Notes: generated by a model not told the origin, from the sequence alone. A DNA stretch of 64,000 bases from Pararhizobium sp. YC-54 (GCF_025847205.1 NZ_JAOYTH010000013.1:62001-126000); one strand, 5' to 3'. Positions 42,722-52,022 are shown, counted from the stretch's first letter. Numbers and translations: made by a program.

Positions 42722-43456
42722 TCAGATCGTCTTCTGTTTTTCGTTCAGCCAGCCGGTAATCAGCTGGCGGTAGCGTTCACCGCTGAAGCTTGGAAAATGA
42801 CCGCCATGCACGATGCGGGCGGGAATTTTCAACAGGCGCTCCATCGAGGCGAGATAGTCTCCGGCATTGGAATGATAGGTATCCTCGATCAGCGGACCGT
42901 CATAGAGGATATCGCCGGAGAACAGAATTTCAGTCGCCTTTTCGTAAAGCGCAATACCCCCTGGGGAGTGGCGGGGCGTATGGATGACCTTAAACACCCG
43001 GTCGCCGAGGTCGATCACATCGCCATCGTCGAGGATGCGCGTCGCCGGCGCCTTTTTTACGGCATAGCATTTCGAGCAGTAGGGCTCGGGCGGCAGCGCG
43101 TCGAAGATATCGTCGGTGACATAGGGATCGGCGAGCGTGTTTTGCCGCGTCGGATTGGCAAGCAGGTCGGCTTCGGCGGAATGGACGGCGCGGCATTCGA
43201 ACTCGTGATGGCAGCCGATATGGTCGAAATGCGTGTGGCTGGCGACGGCAATCAGATCGCGCTCGGTGACAAGCGGTACGTATTCCCTCAGCGAAACGAC
43301 GCCCATGCCGCTATCGACCAGCATATCCCGGTCGCGGCCGCGCACATGCCAGACGTTGCAGCGATAGAATTCCTGGATAAACGGCTCGGAAATGGCGGTG
43401 ACGTCGTCATTAAGACGCCCCACCTGATACCATTTGTCCGCGCTGATCCGCTGCAT
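42722..43456 (-). CDS. MBL-fold metallo-hydrolase
   Basis: Metallo-beta-lactamase-fold hydrolase of 244 aa. The metal motif is SHTHFDHIG (HxHxDH, about 77). The later metal-ligand His is in IHTPRHSPGGIALY (about 155), and the bridging Asp is in ILFSGDILYDGP (about 178). The final His is in RIVHGGHFPSF (about 218). Glyoxalase-II-like layout, hydrolysing a thioester, lactone or ester; the exact substrate is not known. First gene of a pair with the aldehyde dehydrogenase. A repeat element lies upstream. Confidence 0.88.
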   Translation of the reverse strand: MQRISADKWYQVGRLNDDVTAISEPFIQEFYRCNVWHVRGRDRDMLVDSGMGVVSLREYVPLVTERDLIAVASHTHFDHIGCHHEFECRAVHSAEADLLANPTRQNTLADPYVTDDIFDALPPEPYCSKCYAVKKAPATRILDDGDVIDLGDRVFKVIHTPRHSPGGIALYEKATEILFSGDILYDGPLIEDTYHSNAGDYLASMERLLKIPARIVHGGHFPSFSGERYRQLITGWLNEKQKTI

Positions 43457-43507
43457 TTCAGTATCCGTTTCAAACTTGCCACAGCGATTGCTCCGGCCTC
43501 GATGACC

Positions 43508-43609
43508 CCCCTCCCCCTTGTGGGGAGGGTTGGGGACGGGATTTCCTTTTCAAAAGAAAGAACCCCTCCCTTCCGCTTCGCTCCGACCCTGCCCACAAGG
43601 GGGAGGGTT
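43508..43609. repeat. Inverted-repeat element, family B
   Basis: Left arm CCCTCCCCCTTGTGGGGAGG (to 43530) and right arm ACCCTGCCCACAAGGGGGAG (43586-43609) are near-perfect mirrors with one mismatch (about 21 of 22). The centre contains TTTTCAAAAGAAAG. Related in style, not sequence, to family A. Confidence 0.8.
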
Positions 43610-43780
43610 AGGTCTCCGAAGGCAAGGCTACGATATCGGCGAGACTGACGGCAAGGGGGACGATCTGGCCGTCTACCGCCGCCGTGGATTGCCGCATAGG
43701 AGGAGCGGGAACGATCGTTTCGAAAGACAGGATGACGGCGCATGGCTTGCCGTCCACGAACACCTGTCCCGTACATCCTG

Positions 43781-43819
43781 AAAAAACGAAAGCCCCCGCA
43801 TCCAAATGGATCAGGGGCT
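43781..43819 (-). terminator. Terminator after the 49-residue membrane-protein gene
   Basis: Minus-strand hairpin with outer arms AGCCCC/GGGGCT and inner arms ATCCA/TGGAT (43791-43819), followed by TTCGTTTTTT. It lies 29 bp past the small gene's stop, which supports that gene as real. Confidence 0.8.
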
Positions 43820-43847
43820 CAAGGGAAACATCAGAATATCTATCAGC

Positions 43848-43997
43848 TCAGATCGCGCCACAGACCAGCGCGGTCACGAACAAAAAGGCGGCGGCCAACG
43901 CAGTGCCCTGCGCCGCGAGTGTCCAGGAAAAATGCGGCACCGGGTGCGCGCCATAGCCCGCCTGGCTCTTCTGCATGACTGGTTTCGAACCTTGCAT
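43848..43997 (-). CDS. Small single-span membrane protein (49 aa), unknown function
   Basis: The ATG at 43997 has a strong GGAGGA site 5 bp upstream, and a textbook terminator lies just downstream, so this is a self-contained transcription unit. The protein starts MQGSKPVMQKSQAGYGAHPV, with a cytoplasm-like Gln/Lys/His-rich head. It ends with one hydrophobic helix of about 21 residues (TALAAAFLFVTALVCGAI at the C-terminus). The open frame continues upstream to 44075 without ribosome-site support. Upstream DNA (44050-44110) is unusually AT-rich and is probably its promoter. Function unknown. Confidence 0.65.
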   Translation of the reverse strand: MQGSKPVMQKSQAGYGAHPVPHFSWTLAAQGTALAAAFLFVTALVCGAI

Positions 43998-44161
43998 CCT
44001 GTCCTCCACTTGAGTGTTGCAGATATCCTGCCGCTGTTTCGGCATCGGCCTGTGCTTTTCTCCTATATTTTCCATCTAGTTTATAGATATTATTTTCTGC
44101 CTTATGTGCCGTGGAAGAAAAAACCAACCTTCCAGCGCGTCAAAGATAACGCTGCTGCCGC

Positions 44162-45079
44162 CTAATGTTTCCGCTCATGCTCCCTTTGCTGGACAAGCCG
44201 GGACCAGCGTTCGCTGAACCATGGCGTCAAAAGGGAAACGTCGGCCTTGTTGTGCGGCTCGGTCAGCGCGCTATCCGCCTCTCTGGATGTCCATACCTTG
44301 AACGTCGTCAGCTCATGCTTGCCGAATGTCTGGATCAGGGGAATATCGGCGGCATCCCGTCCGCGCGCGACGACGACACGGCCGATCCGCGGAATGTTGT
44401 GTCGCGCATCGAACGTGTACCAGCGATCGTCGAGGAACACTTCGAACCAGGCATTGAAATCCATCGGAGCCGGATTGTCCGTCACACCGATGTCGCCCAT
44501 GTAGCCGTTGACATAGCGCGCCGGCATATTCATGCAGCGGCACAGCGTCACGGCAAGATGCGCGTAATCGCGGCACACCCCTGCCCTTTCCTCATGCGCC
44601 TCCATGGCGGTGCGAAGAGAGGGTTTGTAACCATAGCTGAAGGTCAGGCGCTGATGGACGTAGTCGCATATCGCCTGAACCCGTGCCCAACCAGGTTCGA
44701 TTTCGCCGAAAAGGCGCCAGGCAAGGGCACCGAAACGATCGGTTTCGCAATAACGGCTGGCAGACAGATAGGGCAGGCATTCCGGCGGCAATTTTTCAAC
44801 GGCGACCGCCGCCGCGCCAGGATTAACCGGGTCGGGATGGCCGCCATCCTTGATCACCGCGTCATAAGTGAGATTCAGTCCGCCTGCCGGTACGACCATC
44901 CGCATGCAGATATTGCCGAAAGGGTCGGTCACCTCTCCCATTTTCACCACCGGATCCGAAATCGGTCCGCGCTCGCTGACGATGTCTGGCCGCCTCGCAA
45001 GATCAACGGAAAGAAAGGTCATCATCGGGGTCGGCTGACTACAGCGGATGCCTATCTCGTATCCCAACCGAATGAACAT
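44162..45079 (-). CDS. Transglutaminase-like protein
   Basis: 305 aa from the ATG at 45079 with GGAGGT upstream; the open frame extends to 45190 without support. The N-terminal half is the beta-rich domain of bacterial transglutaminase-like proteins (MFIRLGYEIGIRC; VVPAGGLNLTYDAVI). The transglutaminase core is at about 160-265, with the catalytic Cys in RAGVCRDYAHLAV (about 180) and His in FDARHNIPRIGR (about 243). In place of the FHAW often seen, it has FNAWFEVF. This group is common in proteobacteria and is probably a protease or amide hydrolase, not a cross-linker. Substrate unknown. Confidence 0.86.
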   Translation of the reverse strand: MFIRLGYEIGIRCSQPTPMMTFLSVDLARRPDIVSERGPISDPVVKMGEVTDPFGNICMRMVVPAGGLNLTYDAVIKDGGHPDPVNPGAAAVAVEKLPPECLPYLSASRYCETDRFGALAWRLFGEIEPGWARVQAICDYVHQRLTFSYGYKPSLRTAMEAHEERAGVCRDYAHLAVTLCRCMNMPARYVNGYMGDIGVTDNPAPMDFNAWFEVFLDDRWYTFDARHNIPRIGRVVVARGRDAADIPLIQTFGKHELTTFKVWTSREADSALTEPHNKADVSLLTPWFSERWSRLVQQREHERKH

Positions 45080-45205
45080 GGGCCACCTCCAACGCAGGAA
45101 CGGACATCGTGTGGATTTGTTCCCGTCTCCGGACTGGAAAAAGGGCCGACAAGCCACCGGCGCGGCAACAGCGCGGCGGCGGCTTTTCACCCGACAGGCA
45201 TGCCG

Positions 45206-46474
45206 CTAAACGACCAGCAGCGCCCGCAGATCGTTGACATTGGTGCCGGTCGGACCGGGCACGAAAAGATCGCCGCTGGCGTTGAACGCGCTCCAGGCAT
45301 CGTGACGGGCAAGATGATCGCTTGGATCGGCGCCGGCGGCCCGCATGCGGGCTATGGTCGAGCCGTCGGTAAAGGCACCGGCATTGTCTTCCGATCCATC
45401 AATGCCGTCCGTATCGGCGGCCAGCGCATGAATTCCGCCAATGCCATCGATATCCAGCGCGAGCGAGAGCAGGAACTCGCTGTTGCGGCCGCCCTTGCCA
45501 GACGCATCGCCCGAGATCGTCACGGTGGTTTCGCCGCCGGAGAGGATGACGACGGGCTTTGAGAACGGCCGGTTGCGCAGCGCCGTTTCCCGCGCGATCG
45601 CCGCATGCATCCGGCCGATATCGCGCGCTTCACCCTCGATCGCATCCGACAGGATCACCGCCTCGATACCAAACGAGCGCGCTCTTGCCGCCGCAGCTTC
45701 AAGCGAGACGCTGGCTGACGCAATGATGTGATGCCGCTGGTTGGCGAACGCAGGATGATCGGGATGTGGCGCAGATGCGTGTTCCGACCGCAGATGCCGC
45801 ATGACCGCATCAGGCAGCACCATGCCGTAGCGCGTGACAATGGCTAAGGCATCGTCCGGGGTGGACATATCCGCAATCGTCGGTCCAGACGCCACAAAGG
45901 CAGGATTATCACCCGGCACATCGGAGACGATCAGGCTCACGACCCGCGCAGGGGCTGCGGCAAAAGCCAGCCGCCCGCCCTTGATGCGCGAGACATGCTT
46001 GCGCACGACATTCATCGCCGAAATCGGCGCGCCGGAGGCAAGCAGCGCCTTGTTGACCGCGATTTCGTCAGCCAATGTCAGGCCTTCGGGCGGCGCAGGC
46101 AAGAGCGAAGAGCCGCCACCGGAAATCAGCGCGACGACCAGATCATCCGGTGTTAGGCGTTCGACAAGCCGCAGCAATTCCGCCGATCCCGCAAGCCCAG
46201 CCTCATCAGGCACCGGATGAGCCGACTGCAGGACGCGGATGCGCTCGCAGGCCGCGACCGGACCATGCCGCGCCACAACTGCGCCTTCCAATGGTCCGTC
46301 CCACAGGCTTTCGAACGCCGCCGCCATCTGGCTTGCGGCCTTGCCGGCGCCGACGACAATGGTCCGCCCCTTGGGCCGTTCTGGCAGATGGGCGCGAATG
46401 GCTGCCAGCGGATCGGCGGCGCCTACGGCTGCATCAAACAGGCTGATCAGAAAGGCACGGGGTTCAAATGTCAT
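45206..46474 (-). CDS. Glycerate 2-kinase / hydroxypyruvate reductase family protein (TtuD/GckA-like)
   Basis: Two-domain MOFRL-family protein of 422 aa. The N-terminal DUF4147 domain is at about 5-240 (VVGAGKAASQMAAAFE, VALISGGGSSLLPAP). The C-terminal MOFRL domain is at about 310-420 (LSGGETTVTI, SGKGGRNSEF, DTDGIDGS, ending GTNVNDLRALLV). The family phosphorylates D-glycerate to 2-phosphoglycerate; older names call it hydroxypyruvate reductase. It sits 6 bp after the Dabb gene and downstream of a GMC dehydrogenase, consistent with a pathway that ends in glycerate. Same strand as both. Confidence 0.9.
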   Translation of the reverse strand: MTFEPRAFLISLFDAAVGAADPLAAIRAHLPERPKGRTIVVGAGKAASQMAAAFESLWDGPLEGAVVARHGPVAACERIRVLQSAHPVPDEAGLAGSAELLRLVERLTPDDLVVALISGGGSSLLPAPPEGLTLADEIAVNKALLASGAPISAMNVVRKHVSRIKGGRLAFAAAPARVVSLIVSDVPGDNPAFVASGPTIADMSTPDDALAIVTRYGMVLPDAVMRHLRSEHASAPHPDHPAFANQRHHIIASASVSLEAAAARARSFGIEAVILSDAIEGEARDIGRMHAAIARETALRNRPFSKPVVILSGGETTVTISGDASGKGGRNSEFLLSLALDIDGIGGIHALAADTDGIDGSEDNAGAFTDGSTIARMRAAGADPSDHLARHDAWSAFNASGDLFVPGPTGTNVNDLRALLVV

Positions 46475-46480
46475 GCGAGA

Positions 46481-46795
46481 TCAGCCTGCAATCTCGAAAT
46501 CATAGACGAAGACCCCATCGACGCCGCCTTCGGTGGCAGCGACGATCCGGCCGGCAGCCTTCCCGTGGTCTGGATGGGAAATATACGTGTCCCGGGCAGC
46601 CGCGTCGGCAAAATCAATGATGAAGCCGCCAGTATAGCCCTTCCCCAAGCCTTCAGGGCTGACATTCGGGCCGATATCGATGGCGAGGTATCCGGGAACC
46701 AGCCGTTGCAACGCGGCAATATCCGAGAGGATCGAGGCTCTCTCGGCATCCGAAACGGCCGTCTTGAAGCGGATGAAGACACAGTGGCGGATCAT
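46481..46795 (-). CDS. Dabb-family (stress-responsive A/B barrel) protein
   Basis: 104 aa from the ATG at 46795 with AGGAG upstream; the frame is open 19 codons further without support. Ferredoxin-like A/B barrel: [12 protein letters not shown] at the start, [19 protein letters not shown] in the middle, [16 protein letters not shown] then [11 protein letters not shown], the family pattern of a single-domain dimer. Dabb proteins range from enzymes to proteins of unknown role. It lies between a GMC oxidoreductase (10 bp) and a glycerate kinase-type gene (6 bp), so it belongs to their operon. Confidence 0.85.
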   Translation of the reverse strand: MIRHCVFIRFKTAVSDAERASILSDIAALQRLVPGYLAIDIGPNVSPEGLGKGYTGGFIIDFADAAARDTYISHPDHGKAAGRIVAATEGGVDGVFVYDFEIAG

Positions 46796-46805
46796 GGCGG
46801 AACTC

Positions 46806-48461
46806 CTATTGGATGTCGGCACGCGCCCGCGGGCGCTGGTCGTTGCGTTCATGGGAAAAGATCACCGCCGGCAACGGCTGCCGGTCGCGGATGATGTCCG
46901 ATCCCTTTTCGCCCATCATGATCGTCGGGCCATTGGTATTGCAAGAGGGAACACGCGGCATGACGGAACTGTCACAGACGCGAAGGCCGTCAAGGCCGTG
47001 CACCTTGAGATCAAGCCCGACGACGGCGTCCGCGCCCGTGCCCATCTTGCAGGTTCCCACCGGGTGATGATCGGTCTTCGCATTGGCGCAACCGTAGTCG
47101 AACAGTTCGTCATCGGTCATCACCTTCGGCCCCGGCAGCCGCTCGGCCATGATGAAGGGTTTCAGCGCGGCCTGCTGGAAGATTTCGCGGGCGATCTTCA
47201 AGCCTTCGAGCGACATGTTGCGGTCGTGCGGATCGCTCCAGTAATTCGGATCGATCAGTGGCGCTGCCGCAGGGTCAGCGGATGACAGCCGCACCGTGCC
47301 GCGCGAGCGTGGATGCAAATAAGCGGAATTCAGCGTCACGCCGGCATTCTTCAGCTTCTCGACACCCGCTTCGATACCTGAGCCCAAACCCAGGTGGAAC
47401 TGGATATCCGGCGAGCGCGCGTTCGGATCGGCATACCAGAAGCCGCCAGTCTCAAACAGCGACGAGGCGACCGGACCGGAGCGGAACAGCACATATTGCA
47501 GCCCTGCCCAAAGCGTGCGGTGCAGTTTGGCGACGCCATCATAGGTGTGGTCGCCCGTGCATTCGGAAATGACGAACAGGTCGAGATGGTCTTGCAGGTT
47601 GGAGCCGACGCCCGGCAGGTCGTGTTTCACATCGACACCGACGGATCGCAGGTGACCGGCCGGACCGATGCCCGACTGCTGCAGCAGTTTCGGCGATCCG
47701 ATGGCGCCGGAGGAGACGAGAACCTCCCGCTCGGCCCGGATCGTTTCCAACCCCCTGGCGGTTGCAACCTCGACGCCGACGGCGCGCCTCCCCTCCAGAA
47801 CGATCCGCGTCACCCGGGCGCCCAGCCGCACCGTCAGGTTCTTGCGATCCCTGATCGGAGTGAGATAGGCGAGCGACGCCGACGAGCGGCGGCGGTTGCG
47901 CTGGGTCAGCTGATAGAAGCCGACGCCGGCCTGCTGTATGCCGTTGAAATCATGATTATAGGGAATGCCGAGTTCCTGGCCGGCACGGATATAGGCGTCG
48001 CAGATCGGAAGCCCCGATACCGGCATGGAGACGCCGAGCGGCCCGCCATAGGAATGATAATCGTCGGCGAAACGCTGATTGTCTTCCGAGCGTTTGAAAT
48101 AGGGAAGCACGTTGCGATAGTCCCAGCCGGTGCAGCCGTCTTCGCTCGCCCAGAGATCGTAGTCGGCCGCATTGCCGCGCGTATAGAGCTGGGCGTTGAT
48201 CGACGAGCCGCCGCCGATCACCTTGGCCTGCGTATAGCGCAACACCCGGTTCTTCATGTGCTTCTGCGGCACGGTTTCCCAGCCCCAGCTGGCGACGCCC
48301 TTGGTCATCTTGGCAAAACCGGCGGGCATATGAAACAGCGGATTCCAGTCGCTGCCGCCGGCTTCCAACAGCAGCACCTTGACGTCGGCGTCTTCGGTCA
48401 GACGATTGGCAAGCACGCAACCGGCCGGTCCGGCCCCTGTGATGATATAGTCGTAGGTCAT
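46806..48461 (-). CDS. GMC-family FAD-dependent alcohol dehydrogenase (choline-dehydrogenase-like)
   Basis: 551 aa from the ATG at 48461 ([17 protein letters not shown]) with AAGGA upstream. The dinucleotide motif is at residues 7-20. GMC signature 1 falls near [20 protein letters not shown] (about 82) and signature 2 near [20 protein letters not shown] (about 250). The catalytic His is in [11 protein letters not shown] (about 470), and the second C-terminal motif is in [18 protein letters not shown]. The expected activity is oxidation of an alcohol to an aldehyde by an FAD enzyme linked to the respiratory chain. It leads an operon with Dabb and glycerate kinase-type genes. Confidence 0.9.
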   Translation of the reverse strand: MTYDYIITGAGPAGCVLANRLTEDADVKVLLLEAGGSDWNPLFHMPAGFAKMTKGVASWGWETVPQKHMKNRVLRYTQAKVIGGGSSINAQLYTRGNAADYDLWASEDGCTGWDYRNVLPYFKRSEDNQRFADDYHSYGGPLGVSMPVSGLPICDAYIRAGQELGIPYNHDFNGIQQAGVGFYQLTQRNRRRSSASLAYLTPIRDRKNLTVRLGARVTRIVLEGRRAVGVEVATARGLETIRAEREVLVSSGAIGSPKLLQQSGIGPAGHLRSVGVDVKHDLPGVGSNLQDHLDLFVISECTGDHTYDGVAKLHRTLWAGLQYVLFRSGPVASSLFETGGFWYADPNARSPDIQFHLGLGSGIEAGVEKLKNAGVTLNSAYLHPRSRGTVRLSSADPAAAPLIDPNYWSDPHDRNMSLEGLKIAREIFQQAALKPFIMAERLPGPKVMTDDELFDYGCANAKTDHHPVGTCKMGTGADAVVGLDLKVHGLDGLRVCDSSVMPRVPSCNTNGPTIMMGEKGSDIIRDRQPLPAVIFSHERNDQRPRARADIQ

Positions 48462-48496
48462 GTCGTCGTCCTTAGAATCCGCTTGCCGAGGAGTTC

Positions 48497-48605
48497 GCCC
48501 CTCATCCGCCCTGTCGGGCACCTTCTCCCCGCAAACGGGGAGAAGGACTATGCCGCACGTCCGGTCGTCCCCTCTCCCCGTTCACGGGGAGAGGGCTAGG
48601 GTGAG
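48497..48605. repeat. Palindromic intergenic repeat, family A (copy 2)
   Basis: Same family as 36412-36525 in the opposite orientation. Starts GCCCCTCATCCGCC, holds hairpins CCTTCTCCCCG-CAAA-CGGGGAGAAGG and CCCTCTCCCCG-TTCA-CGGGGAGAGGG, and ends GGGTGAG. It separates the SDR stop from the GMC start. Confidence 0.85.
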
Positions 48606-48618
48606 TCACCCCTCCTCC

Positions 48619-49392
48619 TCACAACCGCCCGATCGCCAATCCACCGTCCGCATTGATCACCGTGCCGGTGGCAAAGCCGAAGCTGCCGCTGGCCAGTGCC
48701 GCGACCATGCCGCCGATATCATCCGCCTCGCCCCAGCGTTTCATCGGCACCAGCCCGCCATCGATCAGCGCGTCGTATTTGGCGGAAACGCCGGCTGTCA
48801 TGTCGGAGCGGATAATGCCCGGCCGCACTTCGAAAACGGCAATGCCGGTCTCGGCCAGCCGCAGCGCCAGCCCTTGCGAAAAGGCGGCGAGCCCCGCCTT
48901 GCTGATGCAATAGTCGAGACGTTCCGGCGAGCTCATCGTTGCAGAAACCGAGGTGATATTGATCACCGAACGATGCCGGCCGGGGGCGCCTGCCAGCATG
49001 GCCTTGACCACGGCCTGGGTGAAAAACACCGTGCCGCGCAGATTGGTGGCGACAATCGTGTCGAAATTTTCCGGCGCCAGATCGAGGAAATCGCCGCGTA
49101 CCACCGATGCCATGCCGGCATTGTTGACGAGGCACTCGATCGATCCGAATTGCGCCAAAACCGCATCGACCGTTGCCTGATGGCCGGAAAGATCGGAAAG
49201 ATCGGCCTTCAGGAAAATCGCTTTCGCACCGAGCGCCGCAAGGCCTTCCAGCACGCCGGATACCTGATCCGCATCACCGATACCGGTAATGACGATATCA
49301 AATCCGTCTTTCGCCAGCGCCTTGGCAATGCCAAGCCCAATGCCGCGGCGGCCGCCGGTGACGATGGCAACGGGACGTTTATGACCGGTCAT
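48619..49392 (-). CDS. SDR oxidoreductase, 3-oxoacyl-ACP-reductase-like
   Basis: Short-chain dehydrogenase of 257 aa. Cofactor motif VTGGRRGIGLGIA (about 11-23), whose RR favours NADP(H); NNAG motif (ECLVNNAGMASV, about 91); Ser in INITSVSATMSS; Tyr-x3-Lys in DYCISKAGLAAF (about 160-164). It acts on a sugar or polyol carbonyl by context. The start overlaps the GMC stop by 4 bp, so it is co-translated with an importer-linked GMC enzyme. It is the last gene of the sugar operon. Confidence 0.88.
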   Translation of the reverse strand: MTGHKRPVAIVTGGRRGIGLGIAKALAKDGFDIVITGIGDADQVSGVLEGLAALGAKAIFLKADLSDLSGHQATVDAVLAQFGSIECLVNNAGMASVVRGDFLDLAPENFDTIVATNLRGTVFFTQAVVKAMLAGAPGRHRSVINITSVSATMSSPERLDYCISKAGLAAFSQGLALRLAETGIAVFEVRPGIIRSDMTAGVSAKYDALIDGGLVPMKRWGEADDIGGMVAALASGSFGFATGTVINADGGLAIGRL

Positions 49393-50897
49393 GCCGCCAG
49401 ATCCTTTGACACGATATGATCGGCAACACGCAGCGCCTGCGCTGCGACCGTCAGCGCCGGATTGACGGCGGCCGAGGTCGGCAGGCAGCTGGCATCGACG
49501 ACGAACAGGTTTGGATGGTCGAAAGCCCGGCAGTAGACATTAAGCGGCGCCGATGCCGGATCGTTGCCCATGCGTACCGTGCCGCACTGGTGCGACGGCG
49601 TGCGCTTGTCGAAGGGCCGCGACAGCACAATCGGGAATCCGGCGCCTCTCAGCGCCTTTTTCAATTTCTTCACCAGCATCAGATGCGCATCCCAGTTGGT
49701 CCGCACCCATTGCAGGACGATGCGCTCGCCATCGACCATGATCCGGCTTTCCGGATGCGGAATGTCCTCGCTCATCGCATAGAAATCGATCGCATGCGCC
49801 GAGACCTGATTGAGCAGCCATTCCGGCATCAAGGGAAGGTTCGCTTTCAGGATCGGCCCGGAGATACGGCCAAGAAGCTGGACATTACCGAGCGGCGGCC
49901 CGCCCTCGCCATCCGAAAGATAATAGTCGTTGAAGCCGAATGTCTTCTGGTAGATCGAGGTGTTCTTGAAGAACGGCGAGATCGCCAGAACCGCGCTCGA
50001 ATTGTGGTTCATGAAATTGCGGCCGACCTGGTCGGAGCTGTTGGCCAGACCTTTCGGATGCATGGCATTGGCAGAGCGCAGCAACAGGACCGAGGACTGG
50101 ACCGCACCGGCAGACAAGATAACCAGTTTTGGCGACACCGTTTGCCCGGCACCATCCTTGACGTAGTGAACCGTCTCTATCCGCTCGCCGTCCGCCGCGG
50201 TCTCAAGCCGCGTCACCCGCGATCCGGTCTGGAGCCGGACATTCTTGTGTTGCAAGGCGACCGTCAGCGCCGCCGTTTCGGCATCCATCTTGCCGTCGAA
50301 ACTGTTGGGATGCGCATCCCACGGCGTCTTTGCCTTCGCCAGCCACCTGTCGATATCGATGCCCAGCGGCAGCGAATAGGGATGCAGGCCGTTTTGCTTC
50401 AGCTTGCCGCGCACCGACGCAATTGGCGGCTCGTCCGGCACCGGCGGGAAAGCATAGTCTTTTGAATGCACGGGCTCCGTCGGATCCTGCCCGAGCGCGC
50501 CGCGCACCTGATAAAGCTGTTCCGCCCGGCTGTACCAGGGCTCAAGCTCGTCATAGGCGAACGGCCAGGCAGGCGAGACGCCTTCCAGATGCGCCATCTC
50601 GGCGAAATCCTCGCGGCGGTAGCGCACCATCACCGCCCCGAAGAATTTCGAATTGCCGCCGACATTGTAGTAATTGCCGGGATTGAAGCTCTTCCCGTCC
50701 GTTTCGTACCAAAATTCCTTTGGCCGGAAATGGCCGCGCTGGAAGATTGCCCGCTGGTCGCGGTTTTCCGGCCGGTCCTCGATGTGACCGCCGGCCTCCA
50801 GGATCAGGATGTCGGCGCCGGAACCCGCAAGGGCAGAGGCGACCGTCGCCCCGCCGATGCCGGAACCGATGATGACGATATCGGGCTGCTTGATCAT
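49389..50897 (-). CDS. GMC-family oxidoreductase within a sugar-uptake operon
   Basis: 502 aa from the ATG at 50897 (MIKQPDIVIIGSGIGGATVA); the frame is open to 51092 without support. FAD motif at about 7-20. The substrate domain has a VGGNSKFFGAVMVRYRREDF core (about 87-106). The catalytic His pair is in SHQCGTVRMGNDP (about 440) and VNPALTVAAQALRVADH (about 480). It is shorter than, and not closely related to, the GMC gene at 46806. The architecture is like membrane- or cytochrome-linked sugar/polyol dehydrogenases, including glucoside-3-dehydrogenase-type GMCs; that assignment is a guess. It lies between the ATPase (8 bp upstream) and SDR genes of an ABC sugar operon. Confidence 0.87.
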   Translation of the reverse strand: MIKQPDIVIIGSGIGGATVASALAGSGADILILEAGGHIEDRPENRDQRAIFQRGHFRPKEFWYETDGKSFNPGNYYNVGGNSKFFGAVMVRYRREDFAEMAHLEGVSPAWPFAYDELEPWYSRAEQLYQVRGALGQDPTEPVHSKDYAFPPVPDEPPIASVRGKLKQNGLHPYSLPLGIDIDRWLAKAKTPWDAHPNSFDGKMDAETAALTVALQHKNVRLQTGSRVTRLETAADGERIETVHYVKDGAGQTVSPKLVILSAGAVQSSVLLLRSANAMHPKGLANSSDQVGRNFMNHNSSAVLAISPFFKNTSIYQKTFGFNDYYLSDGEGGPPLGNVQLLGRISGPILKANLPLMPEWLLNQVSAHAIDFYAMSEDIPHPESRIMVDGERIVLQWVRTNWDAHLMLVKKLKKALRGAGFPIVLSRPFDKRTPSHQCGTVRMGNDPASAPLNVYCRAFDHPNLFVVDASCLPTSAAVNPALTVAAQALRVADHIVSKDLAA

Positions 50898-50905
50898 GAC
50901 GAAAC

Positions 50906-52018
50906 TCAGCCGATGCGGCTCTGGCTTTGCGGATCGAAATACACCGCCTTGTCCAGGTTGAAGGCAAGCCGGGTGTTCTGTCCGGGCGCGATGCGGGCAT
51001 CGGCGCGAAGCCGCGCCACCACTTCCTTGCCGCCAAGCTTGGTGACTGCGAACGTATCGGAACCGGCCGGCTCCACCACCTCGATCAGGCAATCGCCTTC
51101 CACCAGCAGGCGGGCATTGCGATCGGCCCCATCGGGATCGGTCAGCGCTTCCGGCCGAATGCCGAAGACGACCTGCTTTCCGCTATAGGCGGCAAGACCG
51201 GCAACCTGGGCAACGGGCAGGTGCAAGGGCGCGGCATCCGGGCGCACCAGCGACACACGCAGGTCATTGCCGCCGCCCTCGACCGTGGCGGTCAGAAGGT
51301 TCATGGCCGGCGAGCCCATGAAATCGGCGACGAACAGATTGGCCGGATTGTTGTAGATTTCCGCCGGCGTGCCGAACTGCTGCAGGATGCCATCCTTCAG
51401 AACCGCGATCTTGGTCGCCAGCGTCATCGCCTCGATCTGGTCGTGCGTCACATAGACGATCGTCGTTTTCATGCGCTGATGCAGCCGCTTGATCTCGGTC
51501 CGCATGTCGACACGCAGTTTCGCATCGAGATTGGAGAGCGGCTCGTCGAACAGGAAGACCTGCGGATTGCGCACCAGCGCCCGGCCCATGGCGACACGCT
51601 GGCGCTGACCGCCCGACAGCTGGCTCGGCTTGCGGTCGAGCAGATGGCCGATCTGCAGCATGTCGGCGACCTGCTTGATCGCCTTGTCGCGCTCATCCTT
51701 CGGCACGCCACGGATCTCCATGCCGAAGGCGATGTTTCCGGCAACAGTCATGTTCGGGTAGAGCGCATAGGACTGGAAGACCATGGCGATGTCGCGCTTG
51801 GAGGGGTGCAGGCCCGCCACCGACTTGCCGTTGATCGCGATTTCACCCGAGGTAATCGGCTCAAGCCCGGCGATGGTGTTGAGCAATGTCGACTTGCCGC
51901 AGCCGGACGGGCCGACCAGCACCAGGAAGCCGCCCTCGTCGATTTCCAGATTGATGTTCTTGAGGATTTCCAGCGAGCCGTAGGACTTGCGCAGATCGGT
52001 GATTTTCAGAAAGGACAT
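50906..52018 (-). CDS. Sugar ABC transporter ATP-binding protein (UgpC/MsmK-like)
   Basis: Cytoplasmic ATPase of 370 aa. Walker A is GPSGCGKSTLLNTI (about 36-49), signature QLSGGQRQRVAMGRAL (about 133-148), Walker B VFLFDEPLSNLD and switch TIVYVTHDQIEA. The C-terminal TOBE/OB domain is at about 270-370. This carbohydrate-type ATPase pairs with the two permeases upstream. The stop is 8 bp before the GMC start; the start is 4 bp after the permease stop. Confidence 0.94.
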   Translation of the reverse strand: MSFLKITDLRKSYGSLEILKNINLEIDEGGFLVLVGPSGCGKSTLLNTIAGLEPITSGEIAINGKSVAGLHPSKRDIAMVFQSYALYPNMTVAGNIAFGMEIRGVPKDERDKAIKQVADMLQIGHLLDRKPSQLSGGQRQRVAMGRALVRNPQVFLFDEPLSNLDAKLRVDMRTEIKRLHQRMKTTIVYVTHDQIEAMTLATKIAVLKDGILQQFGTPAEIYNNPANLFVADFMGSPAMNLLTATVEGGGNDLRVSLVRPDAAPLHLPVAQVAGLAAYSGKQVVFGIRPEALTDPDGADRNARLLVEGDCLIEVVEPAGSDTFAVTKLGGKEVVARLRADARIAPGQNTRLAFNLDKAVYFDPQSQSRIG

Positions 52019-52022
52019 GGCT

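Larger units (their letters stand above)
43457..43847. other. Gene-poor gap with repeat and a possible gene remnant
   Basis: 391 bp. It holds an inverted-repeat element (43508-43609), a terminator (43781-43819), and between them an open frame on the minus strand (about 43608-43760) with coding-like third-position GC. That frame has no ribosome site and runs into the terminator at its 5' end; it may be the 3' remnant of a lost gene. No confident gene. Confidence 0.5.

Noticed and set aside
41270..43648. A very long plus-strand open frame opposite the aldehyde dehydrogenase and MBL genes
   Set aside because: It is antisense to two well-supported enzymes with catalytic motifs. High GC content makes long antisense frames common; it has no ribosome site or recognisable domain.
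43608..43805. 65-residue minus-strand open frame as a real gene
   Set aside because: Its TTG start lies inside the terminator hairpin of the neighbouring small gene and has no ribosome site. Kept only as a possible remnant.
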